This document shows positions 51,084-59,357 of a stretch of 64,000 bases of DNA, one piece after another; within the stretch, counting starts at the first letter, position 1, and every line of letters begins with the position of its first letter. The DNA lies in assembly GCF_963974575.1 (NCBI RefSeq), contig NZ_CAXBBQ010000002.1:248001-312000 (forward strand). The letters run 5' to 3'. The position numbers were made by a program, and so were the translations under genes. Source of the DNA: Sphingosinicella sp963974575 (GTDB taxonomy: Bacteria > Pseudomonadota > Alphaproteobacteria > Sphingomonadales > Sphingomonadaceae). The notes below the pieces were generated by a model. That model saw nothing but the letters and a program-made list of their open reading frames with translations. It was not told where the DNA came from and did not search any database.

Positions 51084-51876
51084 GCTGCCCTTCGCCCAGA
51101 TCGACGCCTTCGCGGCACGCCCGTTCGAGGGCAATCCGGCTGCCGTGATGCCGCTCGAAGTGTGGCTTGCCGACGACGTGCTGCAGGCGATTGCCGAGGA
51201 GAACAACCTCGCCGAAACCGCCTTCTTCATCCCGTCTGACGCGGCCGACGCCGACTATGATCTGCGCTGGTTCACGCCCGCGATCGAGGTGGACCTCTGC
51301 GGCCATGCGACGCTCGCGAGCGGGCATTATCTTCTTTCGCGCGACGTCGATCTCGACCGCATCCGGTTCCGCACGCGGCTTGCGGGCGTGCTCGAAGTGC
51401 GGCGTGCCAATGGGGGCTACGAACTCGATCTGCCCGCGCGCCGCCCGACGCCCGATGCGGCAGACCCGCGCGTGGAGCAGGCGCTTGGACTGACGCCCGA
51501 AGCCGTCCTTTCCTATCCGGGCGGAAACTGGCTCTACATCGTCCCCGACGCCGCATCCGTCCGCGCCATGAAGCCGAATTTCGGCCTCCTGCGCGAGGTC
51601 GGCAACCACCTCGTCGTCGTCACCGCACCCGGCGACGGCGCGTTCGACGTCGTCAGCCGCGTCTTCGCGGCGGGTGCCGGGATCGACGAAGACCCTGTCA
51701 CCGGCGCCGCGCACGCCATGCTGACGCCCTATTGGGCGGAGCGGCTGGGCAAGCCAGCGTTCCAGGCATTCCAGGCCAGCGCCCGCGGCGGCCGCGTCGC
51801 CTGCCGCCTCGAAGGCGAGCGCGCAGTGCTCGGCGGAACCTGCGTCACAGTGATCGAAGGCAGCTTCACCCTTTGA
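51073..51876 (+). CDS. PhzF-family isomerase/epimerase
   Basis: 267 residues. Two-domain diaminopimelate-epimerase-like fold. The catalytic Glu is in NNLAETAFFIP; CGHATLASGHYLL and DEDPVTGAAHAML are the other PhzF signatures. Many members are stand-alone and of unknown substrate; no phenazine genes occur here, so a phenazine role is not supported. Its start lies 11 bases inside the end of the cation-efflux gene. Confidence 0.92.
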   Translation: MPNKLPFAQIDAFAARPFEGNPAAVMPLEVWLADDVLQAIAEENNLAETAFFIPSDAADADYDLRWFTPAIEVDLCGHATLASGHYLLSRDVDLDRIRFRTRLAGVLEVRRANGGYELDLPARRPTPDAADPRVEQALGLTPEAVLSYPGGNWLYIVPDAASVRAMKPNFGLLREVGNHLVVVTAPGDGAFDVVSRVFAAGAGIDEDPVTGAAHAMLTPYWAERLGKPAFQAFQASARGGRVACRLEGERAVLGGTCVTVIEGSFTL

Positions 51877-51907
51877 AGAGCATCGCCGCGCGCCTATCTT
51901 CCCGCGC

Positions 51908-52609
51908 ATGACCATCCGCGTCGCCAGCTACAATATGCGCAAGGCCATCGGCCTTGATCGCCTCCGCAAGCCCGATCGCGTGCTCGCCGTGCTCAATGAA
52001 CTCGACGCGGATATCATCGCGCTTCAGGAGGCCGACCGCCGGCTCGGAGAACGGGCGAGCGCGATTCCGCGCGATATGATCGAGGCGGAAAGCCCCTATC
52101 GCGCCGTGCCCATCGAGAATCGCCCGAACAGCATCGGCTGGCACGGCAACGCCATCCTCGTGCGCAAGGACCACGAGATCATCCACGGCGAACCGCTGTT
52201 TTTACCGATGCTGGAGCCACGCGGCGCCGTGCTTGCCGACCTCGTCGTACGCGGGGAGCCGGTGCGCGTCGTCGGGATGCACCTCGATCTTACCGGGATC
52301 TATCGCGCGCGGCAGGCGAAGATGCTCGTCGACCACCTCGGCGAGCGCACGACGCAGCTGCCCAGCATCCTGATGGGCGACCTCAACGACTGGATGATCA
52401 ACAGCAAGGCGCTGAAGGAATTCCAGCGTCACCACCAGTGCGCGGACTGCGGCCCCAGCTTCCCGACGCGTCGCCCGCTCGGTACGCTCGACCGCATCTT
52501 CGTTTCCGACCATTTCAAGGTGGAAGAAAGCGGCGTCCACACCTCGCTCACTGCGAAGCGTGCCAGCGATCACCTGCCGGTGTGGGCGAAGGTGGCGCGG
52601 AGCAGCTAG
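51908..52609 (+). CDS. endonuclease/exonuclease/phosphatase family protein
   Basis: 233 residues. Metal-dependent phosphoesterase fold: VASYNMRKAIG (Asn), IIALQEADRRL (metal Glu), LMGDLNDWMI (Asp/Asn) and the C-terminal ASDHLPVWAKV (Asp-His). No signal peptide. Substrate could be nucleic acid or a phosphorylated lipid; the sequence alone does not decide. Confidence 0.9.
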   Translation: MTIRVASYNMRKAIGLDRLRKPDRVLAVLNELDADIIALQEADRRLGERASAIPRDMIEAESPYRAVPIENRPNSIGWHGNAILVRKDHEIIHGEPLFLPMLEPRGAVLADLVVRGEPVRVVGMHLDLTGIYRARQAKMLVDHLGERTTQLPSILMGDLNDWMINSKALKEFQRHHQCADCGPSFPTRRPLGTLDRIFVSDHFKVEESGVHTSLTAKRASDHLPVWAKVARSS

Positions 52610-52612
52610 CGG

Positions 52613-53722
52613 TCAGGCCGCGACCAGCGCCGAAACCGTGCTATCGATCCAGCCGCCGCCAAGCACGCGCTCCCCGTCGTAGAGCACGCACGCCTGCCCC
52701 GGCGCCACGCCATATTCGGGCGACGCAAAGGTGACTCGGCTGCCGTCGAAGCGCGCGGGTGCGGGCTTTGCCATCGATCGGACCTTGGCGAGAACATCGA
52801 TGCCGGCGGCGACATCAGAGCCGAGCCAGTTGATCTTGCCGAGCACAGCCGCCGCAACACCCAGCGCCGCGCGCGGACCGACGACGACGCGCCGCGTCTC
52901 CGGCTCAAGCCGCACGACATAGAGCGGATCGGCAAGCCCGCCGATCTCGAGGCCCCGCCGCTGGCCGACCGTGTAGTGGATGAGGCCGCGATGCTTCCCG
53001 AGCACGGCCCCGCCCATGTCCACAATCTCGCCCGGCTCGCCCGCTTCGGGGCGCAGCTTGCGCACGATCCCCGCATAGTCGCCGTTGGGCACGAAACAGA
53101 TGTCCTGGCTATCCGGCTTGTCCGCCACCACGAGCCCGAATCGCCGCGCATGTTCGCGTACCGCCGGCTTCTCCATGCCACCGAGCGGAAAGCGCAGATA
53201 ACCGAGCTGTTCGTGTGTCGTCGCGAACAGGAAATAACTCTGGTCGCGCGCCGGATCGACTGCGCGGTGCAGCTCCGGCCCGTTCGCACCATCAACCCGC
53301 CGCACATAGTGCCCCGTCGCCATCGCATCGGCGCCGAGGTCGCGCGCGACGGAGAGGAGATCGCGGAACTTCACCGTCTGATTGCATGTCACGCAGGGAA
53401 TCGGCGTGCGTCCCTGCACATATTCGTCGGCGAAGGCCTCGATCACGCTGTCCTTGAAGGCGCTTTCATAGTCGAGCACGTAATGCGGGATACCCAGCCG
53501 GTCGGCGACACGGCGTGCGTCGTGGATATCGCTCCCCGCGCAGCACGTGCCCGCCTTCCCCACCGCAGCACCGTGGTCGTAGAGCTGGAGCGTGACCCCG
53601 ATCGTCTCGTAGCCCGCTTCTTTCACCAGCGCCGCGACAACGCTCGAGTCGACGCCGCCGGACATGGCCACGACAACGCGTGCACCGGGCCGAAGGCCCG
53701 CAAGGTCGGGAATGCTGCTCAT
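52613..53722 (-). CDS. mnmA: tRNA-specific 2-thiouridylase MnmA
   Basis: 369 residues. Thiolates U34 of Lys, Glu and Gln tRNAs. PP-loop VVAMSGGVDSSVVAALV, catalytic cysteines in IPCVTCNQTVKFRDLL and DSQDICFVPNGDY, DALATGHY-like AMATGHYVRR. Normal length. Converges on the endonuclease-family gene with only 3 bases between stops. Confidence 0.97.
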   Translation of the reverse strand: MSSIPDLAGLRPGARVVVAMSGGVDSSVVAALVKEAGYETIGVTLQLYDHGAAVGKAGTCCAGSDIHDARRVADRLGIPHYVLDYESAFKDSVIEAFADEYVQGRTPIPCVTCNQTVKFRDLLSVARDLGADAMATGHYVRRVDGANGPELHRAVDPARDQSYFLFATTHEQLGYLRFPLGGMEKPAVREHARRFGLVVADKPDSQDICFVPNGDYAGIVRKLRPEAGEPGEIVDMGGAVLGKHRGLIHYTVGQRRGLEIGGLADPLYVVRLEPETRRVVVGPRAALGVAAAVLGKINWLGSDVAAGIDVLAKVRSMAKPAPARFDGSRVTFASPEYGVAPGQACVLYDGERVLGGGWIDSTVSALVAA

Positions 53723-53975
53723 GCCCGGGCATATAGAGGCCGCTTACGATTTTTGCACGTTCTGCCCCGTATGTAATGCCGACGAGCGCGCTTGCGGTTC
53801 ATCACCCCCGGTGATTCGCTAAGGGCACGTATAACAATTTCAAACACTAAGTCGGGAAGGGTCGCGTTAAGCTCTGTTGCTGCAGAATTTACCTTGGCGT
53901 TTAGGCGTTCTTTTAAGGGTCTGGCGTTAGGGTGCATCAACAAGGCAGTCGCGTAGTGTTGGAGCCAAAAGAATA

Positions 53976-54272
53976 ATGATGGAAAATCAAAAGTTTCGCC
54001 CTGCATCGGTAATCGGCCCTCTCGGAGAGCCGCTTACGCTCGACACGCTGCCGCCTTCGGACACGCGCCGCTGGGTGGTGCGCCGCAAGGCGGAGGTCGT
54101 GGCTGCGGTGAAGGGCGGACTTATCTCTGCGGACGACGCCTGCGAGCGCTATGGCCTCAGCCCGGAGGAATTCGCGGCGTGGGAGCGCGCCGTGGACCGC
54201 GTTGGTATGCCCGGCCTCCGCGTCACGCGGGTTCAGCACTACCGAGCGCTCTACGACCGCGAAAGCGCCTGA
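53976..54272 (+). CDS. sciP: SciP-type CtrA inhibitor (DUF1153)
   Basis: 98 residues. In Caulobacter SciP is a small helical DNA-binding protein that blocks CtrA-activated transcription, including flagellar genes, in G1. The core DTRRWVVRRKAEVVAAVKGG, ISADDACERYGLSPEEFAAWERAVDR and VTRVQHYRAL matches the family closely; the N-terminal 30 residues are family-typical (IGPLGEPLTLDTLPP). It is followed by a strong terminator and then the fliF-fliG-fliN genes, so the regulator sits beside likely targets. The 253-base AT-rich gap upstream must hold its promoter. Confidence 0.93.
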   Translation: MMENQKFRPASVIGPLGEPLTLDTLPPSDTRRWVVRRKAEVVAAVKGGLISADDACERYGLSPEEFAAWERAVDRVGMPGLRVTRVQHYRALYDRESA

Positions 54273-54318
54273 CACCATATTAGCCAACCGGCGCCCCCTA
54301 CCTGTGCGGGCGCCTGCC

Positions 54319-54357
54319 AAAGGGCGGTAGACTTCGGGGGACGTCTGCCGCCCTTTC
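54319..54357 (+). terminator. intrinsic terminator after sciP
   Basis: A 14-bp stem AAAGGGCGGTAGAC / GTCTGCCGCCCTTT with one U-G pair and a 10-base G-rich loop, followed by TTTCT-like pyrimidines. A second GC-rich hairpin (GGCGCCC / GGGCGCC, 54290-54314) lies just before it. Together they separate sciP from fliF, so fliF needs its own promoter in 54358-54446. Confidence 0.88.
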
Positions 54358-54446
54358 TGCGTCCGGCCCGCCGCAGCGCCATTTCTTTACGCCATTTTCA
54401 CCATCCGCGCCCCACAGTTCCGCATTGTTTAAAAGTCGGGAATCGT

Positions 54447-55304
54447 GTGCGCGTGGAACAGGCCCAGAAAGCGCCAGACTTGAAAGCGCTGGAGCAGAAC
54501 GGGAAGCCGCAATTGCTGCTGATCGCCGTGCTCTGCGCGGCCGCGGCGCTGCTCGGCCTTGTGCTGCTGCGCGATTCGGTCCCCGCATCGGCTGATCCCT
54601 ACCCCGTTGCTGCCACTGCAACCGCGCCTGTTTCCGATCGCCAGGCCCGCGTCGAAACGCGGCTTCGCGAACAGGTCGAAGCGATGATCGGCGCGATTGT
54701 CGGCCGCGACAACGTGCGCGCCGTCGTCTCTGCGGAGATAGAACCCGATCAGACGCGGCAGGTTTCGGAGGCCGGAGAGCCGGGTACGAACAGCAGCGAG
54801 ACGACCACCATAAGGAGCAGCGGCCAGATTCGCCGCCTCACCGTGTCGGTCATGGTCGACGGTCATCATGTCAAAGGGCCGGACGGCGTCAGCTACCAGC
54901 CGCGCACGAAGGCCGAACTCGCGCGTTTCACCCGCCTTGCGAAGGGCGCCGTCGGCTTCGACGCGATGCGCGGCGACTCACTGACCGTCGAGACCGTGCG
55001 TTTCGCGCCCGCTGAGGCTGCACCGGCGTTTTCCGGCGCGATGAACGAGATTCTGCCGTTCGGGCGCGCGCTCCTCGTGGGCATTCTTGCGCTCGCCGTG
55101 CTGTTCCTGATGTTGCGGATGTTCGGAAAGCACACGCCCGTCGTGACGTCCGAGCCTGCACGGCCTGCGGAACCATCGCAGCCCGCAGCCGTCGTGTTTA
55201 CGAGCGATGCCGCACGCAGTCCCGCGCTTCGCCGCGCGGGTGACGCCGTCGCCGCGCGCCCGGCCGCTGCCGCCGCCATCGTCCGCCAATGGATGTCCGC
55301 ATGA
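54447..55304 (+). CDS. fliF: compact FliF-like MS-ring protein lacking most of the periplasmic part
   Basis: 285 residues, GTG start, against about 530-570 for normal FliF. TM1 at 22-41; a periplasmic segment 65-187 matching only the third ring-building motif of FliF (RLREQVEAMIGAIVGRDNV, RAVVSAEIEPDQT, YQPRTKAELARFTRLAKGAV, GFDAMRGDSLTVETV); TM2 at 208-226; and a cytoplasmic tail ending IVRQWMSA, the FliG-binding helix of normal FliF. The first and second ring-building motifs are missing and the insert forming the collar is shortened. Both membrane spans and the FliG contact are intact, so this looks like a shortened but maintained protein and not a random fragment. fliG overlaps its stop. 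Confidence 0.85.
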   Translation: MRVEQAQKAPDLKALEQNGKPQLLLIAVLCAAAALLGLVLLRDSVPASADPYPVAATATAPVSDRQARVETRLREQVEAMIGAIVGRDNVRAVVSAEIEPDQTRQVSEAGEPGTNSSETTTIRSSGQIRRLTVSVMVDGHHVKGPDGVSYQPRTKAELARFTRLAKGAVGFDAMRGDSLTVETVRFAPAEAAPAFSGAMNEILPFGRALLVGILALAVLFLMLRMFGKHTPVVTSEPARPAEPSQPAAVVFTSDAARSPALRRAGDAVAARPAAAAAIVRQWMSA

Positions 55305-56284
55305 GCGCGCGCGCCGCAGCCCTGCGCACCGAGCCGCTTGCCGCACCGGCAGAACCGCTCTCCGCGCTCACCGGGGTCGAGCGTGCCGCCGCGCTGATGG
55401 TCGCGCTCGGGCGTGAACATGGCGGCGCGATCTGGGCGCACCTAGGCAATGAGGAGGCACGGGCGCTCAGCACCGCGATGGCGCAGATCGGCCCGGTTCC
55501 CGCCCCGCTCGCGGAGCGCTTGCTCGCCACCTTCGCAGGCGAAGTCTCCGGCACCGCAGCTTTGGAAACGCCCAGGACTGCGAACGAGACGACGTGGGAC
55601 ACGCTCGGCAACGTTAGCGAAGACGTTCTCGCCGCCTATCTTCGCGGCGAACACCCGCAAACGGCTGCGGTCGTGCTCGGCCGGATCGGACGCGAGCAGG
55701 CCGCGCGCGTGCTCTCGCGCCTGCCCGACGACACCGCGATGGATGTCGTGCTCAGGATGCTCCGCGCCGGCGCCGTGCGGCAGGATGTGCTCGATACCGT
55801 CGAGGAGACGCTGCGCGCCGACCTGCTCTCGAACCCCGCGCACAGCGCGCGCCGCGACGCGCACGAAGTGATGGCCGAGATTTTCAATCACCTCGACCGC
55901 GATGCCGAGGCACGCTTCATGCTGGCGCTCGAAGACCGCGCCTTCGATGCTGCAGAGCGCATCCGCACGCTGATGTTCACGTTCGAGGATCTGGCGCGTC
56001 TCGATGCCGCCAGCATCCAGACTCTGCTCCGCAATATCGACAAGAACCGGCTCGCCGCGGCGCTGAAGGGCGCGGGCGAAGCGCTGCGCGAATTCTTCTT
56101 CATGAGCATGTCGGAGCGCGCCGCGCGCATCCTGCGCGAGGATATGGAGCTGATGGGCCCCATTCGCCTGCGCGAGGCAGAGGAAGCCCGTCAGGCGATC
56201 GTTCAGGTAGCAAAACAGCTCGCGGACGCGGGCGAGATCGCTCTCGCCGACAACCGCGACGGTAGCGAGGAGTACGTGTTCTGA
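55301..56284 (+). CDS. fliG: flagellar motor switch protein FliG
   Basis: 327 residues from the ATG at 55301, which overlaps the fliF stop as ATGA. The N-terminal FliF-binding domain (about 20-95), the middle domain with the EHPQT motif (LRGEHPQTAAVVLGRI), and the C-terminal torque domain (LMFTFEDLARLDAASIQTLL, AAALKGAGEALREFFFMSMS, RAARILREDMELMGPIRL) are all present. Length is normal. FliG transmits stator force to the rotor, so keeping the torque domain implies a working motor. An ATG at 55289 would add four residues. Confidence 0.95.
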   Translation: MSARAAALRTEPLAAPAEPLSALTGVERAAALMVALGREHGGAIWAHLGNEEARALSTAMAQIGPVPAPLAERLLATFAGEVSGTAALETPRTANETTWDTLGNVSEDVLAAYLRGEHPQTAAVVLGRIGREQAARVLSRLPDDTAMDVVLRMLRAGAVRQDVLDTVEETLRADLLSNPAHSARRDAHEVMAEIFNHLDRDAEARFMLALEDRAFDAAERIRTLMFTFEDLARLDAASIQTLLRNIDKNRLAAALKGAGEALREFFFMSMSERAARILREDMELMGPIRLREAEEARQAIVQVAKQLADAGEIALADNRDGSEEYVF

Positions 56285-56313
56285 TGCCTGCGTCTTACCC
56301 AGGGAGAAGCAAG

Positions 56314-56643
56314 ATGGACGACCTGCGTCCCGATTATGAACCCACCCGCGCCTATGCGGCGGAAGTCTCTCCCGAAGAGGCGGCCGATGGCCTGGCCGGC
56401 GCGGTGGAGCTCGAATCCGTGTTCGATGTGCCGGTGCGCGTGCAGGCCGTACTCGGCCGATCGGCTGTGGAAGTCAGCCAGCTCCTGAAACTCGCACCCG
56501 GCGCGGTGATCGAGCTCGACCGGCGCGTCGGCGAAGCAATCGACATCTTCGTGAACGACCGCCTCGTCGCCCGCGGCGAAGTCGTGCTCGTCGATGATCA
56601 CCTCGGCGTCACCATGACGGAAATCGTGAAGCAGGACGCTTGA
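56314..56643 (+). CDS. fliN: flagellar motor switch protein FliN
   Basis: 109 residues from the ATG at 56314, which has a strong AGGGAGAAG site. An in-frame ATG at 56284, overlapping the fliG stop (TGATG), would add 10 residues. The SpoA-type C-terminal domain is complete: FDVPVRVQAVLGRSAVEVSQ, LKLAPGAVIELDRRVGE, DIFVNDRLVARGEVVLVDD. In Caulobacter the operon is fliF-fliG-flbE-fliN; here the fliH/flbE equivalent is absent. FliM, export apparatus and rod genes are not in the window. Confidence 0.93.
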   Translation: MDDLRPDYEPTRAYAAEVSPEEAADGLAGAVELESVFDVPVRVQAVLGRSAVEVSQLLKLAPGAVIELDRRVGEAIDIFVNDRLVARGEVVLVDDHLGVTMTEIVKQDA

Positions 56644-56817
56644 AGCCGTTCTGCGTCAGATTTCAGGCGGCGCACTCCAGCGTGTGTGGAGATTCAGTTC
56701 AGGGCGAGGCGAAAATGGTGGATTCCGAGAATCGGAGCGGAATGCACTTAACGTTGAGCACCGGAAGCGCAGGAAGCCGCCGTATGCAGCCCGGCATGGG
56801 CTGAATATCCGCACACC

Positions 56818-57159
56818 CTAAGTCAGTTTCCAGGAGATCGGGATTACCAGCTTGGCGGGGCCGCCCGGCGGCGGCGGCACGGAGCCGATTTTCTGCGGGA
56901 TGCGGACGGCTTCCCGGTCGAGAATTTTCGATCCCGTCGGCTCGACGAGTTCGACGCCGGTAATCGTGCCCCCGGCATCCACGCTGATCCGCACCTTCGC
57001 AGTGCCCTCATCGCCCCGGATCTGGGCACTGCGCGGATAGGAGTGCTGCGCGGCAATAAGCCGCGTGACGGTCGATCTCCAATCCGCAGCAGACGCCGTC
57101 CCCGCCGAAGCGAGGAGAACGAGCGCGGCGAACGCAGTTTTATGGATCCACCCTTCCAT
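56818..57159 (-). CDS. periplasmic TonB C-terminal-domain protein
   Basis: 113 residues. Signal peptide 1-24 (LVLLASAGTASA-A) followed directly by a TonB C-terminal-like domain (SYPRSAQIRGDEGTAKVRISVDAGG..., VELVEPTGSKILDREAVRIPQ; residues about 38-112). It lacks the membrane anchor and Pro-rich spacer of true TonB, so it cannot itself couple to ExbBD. Perhaps an accessory to TonB-dependent uptake or a free periplasmic binding domain; function unproven. Downstream of sdhB on the same strand, 84 bases away. Confidence 0.75.
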   Translation of the reverse strand: MEGWIHKTAFAALVLLASAGTASAADWRSTVTRLIAAQHSYPRSAQIRGDEGTAKVRISVDAGGTITGVELVEPTGSKILDREAVRIPQKIGSVPPPPGGPAKLVIPISWKLT

Positions 57160-57243
57160 GGGCGCACGCTAGCGGCCCAAGTCTTGCCAAAGGGTTTATT
57201 CCGCCTGGGAAATGGTCGCCTTGGCAAAGGCGCAGCGGAAACC

Positions 57244-58029
57244 TCAGAGCTGGCGTTCCACCATCATCTTCTTGATTTCACCGATCGCCTTCGCCGGGTT
57301 GAGGCCCTTCGGGCAAACGTTCGCGCAGTTCATGATGGTGTGGCAGCGATAGAGCCGGAACGGATCTTCAAGCTCGTCAAGCCGTTCGCCGGTCATCTCG
57401 TCACGGCTGTCGGCGAGCCAGCGGTAGGCCTGCAGCAGGATTGCCGGGCCGAGGAACTTGTCGGAGTTCCACCAGTAACTCGGGCAGCCCGTCGAGCAAC
57501 AGGCGCACAGGATGCACTCATACAGCCCGTCGAGCTTCTCACGGTCTTCCGGCGACTGGATGCGCTCCTTCCCCGAAGGCGTCGTTGACACCGTTTGCAG
57601 CCACGGCTTGATCGAGGCGTACTGCGCGTAGAAGTGCTTGAAGTCGGGCACGAGGTCTTTGACGACCTCCATGTGCGGCAGCGGCGTGATCGCCACGTCG
57701 CCCTTCACCTCGTCGATCGGCTTCGTGCAAGCGAGCGTATTCGAACCGTCGATGTTCATCGAGCACGAACCGCAGATGCCCTCGCGGCACGAGCGGCGGA
57801 AGGTGAGCGTCGGGTCGACCTCGTTCTTGATTTTGATGAGGGCATCGAGAACCATCGGCCCGCAGCTGTCGAGGTCGAGCTCGTAGCTGTCCATGCGCGG
57901 GTTCGCGCTGTCATCCGGCGACCAGCGGTAGATTTTGAACGTTTTGATATGCGTCGCGCCCTCGGGGGCCTTGTGCACCTTGCCCTTGCCGTTCACCTTG
58001 CTGTTCTTCGGAAGCGTGAATTCGGCCAT
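57244..58029 (-). CDS. sdhB: succinate dehydrogenase iron-sulfur subunit
   Basis: 261 residues. Three clusters: [2Fe-2S] in CREGICGSCSMNIDG with a later Cys in NTLACTKP, [4Fe-4S] in CILCACCSTGCP and [3Fe-4S] in CHTIMNCANVCPKGLNP. All ligands present. The other subunit genes are not adjacent: upstream is the divergent ATP-grasp gene. In many bacteria sdhCDAB are contiguous, so sdhB is separated here. Confidence 0.97.
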   Translation of the reverse strand: MAEFTLPKNSKVNGKGKVHKAPEGATHIKTFKIYRWSPDDSANPRMDSYELDLDSCGPMVLDALIKIKNEVDPTLTFRRSCREGICGSCSMNIDGSNTLACTKPIDEVKGDVAITPLPHMEVVKDLVPDFKHFYAQYASIKPWLQTVSTTPSGKERIQSPEDREKLDGLYECILCACCSTGCPSYWWNSDKFLGPAILLQAYRWLADSRDEMTGERLDELEDPFRLYRCHTIMNCANVCPKGLNPAKAIGEIKKMMVERQL

Positions 58030-58159
58030 CGCGCGCGTCTCTCCATGTTCTCTCGCGCGTGCTGCCTAGCGCAATCGCGTGGCGGAAAAAACTGGAAAAA
58101 GCGCGGCGTCCCGCAATAAGTCCTCAAGCCGTCACATGGCGGCGATAGGGCGGCGGGCA

Positions 58160-59350
58160 ATGATCACCACACGCCCCCTGCCCACGGTCTTCGACGGCGA
58201 CCCGCTGCTCGGCTTCTATCACGAACAGTTGATCCGGCACTGGACGCCGCGCCAGCGGGCACTCGCCGCCGGTCTCGGGAAACTGGCGGTGCGCGGCACG
58301 CGCGACGCCCGCTGCCGCGCGCTCGGCATCCCAGAAGACGAGGCACGCCTGCTTGCGGGCATCGTTGACCCCGCGCATTATCTGTCGCAGCTCTATCGCC
58401 GCGGCATCCATCGGCTTCTCAACCCCGCCGCCATCCCGCTCGCCTCCAGCCTGCTCAAGGATAAGCGCAGCTTCGCGGCGGCTGTGGCGAACGCGGGATT
58501 GCCGGCGCCCGAAACCTTTTCCGGCCCGTCCTCCCCCGCCGCCGTGGCCGCCTGGTTCGAACGGCATGGCGAGATCGTCGCCAAGCCGAACTATAGCTCG
58601 CGCGGGCGTGGCGTCGCACGCTACCGGCGCATCGCGCAGGGCTGAGCGGACAGCAACGGAACGCGGTTCGAAGCCGGCACGCTGGCCGCGCATCTGACGC
58701 GTGTCGTCAGCCGCGGCGGCCTCCTCCAGCAGGCAATGCGCACGGCGCCGCGCCTGTCGGACATCTCCCCGGGCGCGCTCCCGACGCTGCGCGTGCACAC
58801 ATTCCGTCTCGGCGGAACGCTCGCCGCGCACGGGCTCGTGCTGCGCATCGGCGGCGGATCGGGGCCGGTCGATAATTTCAGCCGTGGCGGCCTTGCCGCC
58901 GCCGTCGTGGATGGCGCTGCCGGAGACGTCATCGGAAAGGCGGGCGGGCGTATCCTTTGCGTAGGGCGTCACCCCGCAACCGGCGTCTCGCTGGAACACA
59001 TCGCGCTCGGCGACCTTGCCGACGCCGCCGCCCGGCTCGGCATCGCGGCGCACTCCGCGATCGGCGCCGGCTATGGTCTCATCGGCTGGGATATCGGCCT
59101 TGCCGATTGCGGACCCGTGCTCATCGAGGGCAACTGGAACCCTGGCCACCAACTCACGCAGTTCACGAACGCCTGCGGCCTGTCTGCGCTCGCCGTCGGC
59201 CGCGCCTATCTGCAGGCGCTCGAAGCCCTACCCGCAAGCGCGTGGGCCGATGCCGCCCCGCTGCAGTGGGATGGTCAGTATCTGCCCGCCCCCAAACTTG
59301 CGCCCCTTTCCTCTCAGTCTATAAGCACCGCTGGGCTGCAAATCGACTGA
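58160..59350 (+). pseudogene. ATP-grasp enzyme gene interrupted by an in-frame TGA
   Basis: One reading frame runs from about 58160 (or an upstream GTG at 58079) to the stop at 59350, broken only by TGA at 58643-58645. Before the stop: LLKDKRSFAAAVANAGLPAPETF and the ATP-binding strand GEIVAKPNYSSRGRGVARYR. After it, in the same frame without shift: GGLLQQAMRTAPRLSDISPGALPTLRVHTF, LGDLADAAARLG and the Mg-binding end GPVLIEGNWNPGHQLTQF. Together about 396 codons resembling sugar-transfer-associated ATP-grasp proteins (PF14397-like). Sequence on both sides is well kept and a TGG to TGA change fits, so the break is recent, a sequencing error, or read through. The next gene is 7 bases downstream. 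Confidence 0.75.
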
Positions 59351-59357
59351 GAGACCT

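Noticed and set aside
51073..51876. Phenazine biosynthesis
   Set aside because: PhzF-like fold only; no other phenazine gene nearby.
53860..53975. CtrA-like site upstream of sciP (TTAG-N8-TTAA)
   Set aside because: Spacing is 8, not 7, and the left half is imperfect; chance occurrence is likely in this AT-rich stretch.
53719..54006. Possible minus-strand 95-residue gene upstream of mnmA
   Set aside because: It spans the sciP start and promoter, has no family features, and overlaps mnmA.
54358..54446. Sigma-54 promoter for fliF
   Set aside because: No TGGC-N7-TGC-type -24/-12 pair in the short gap.
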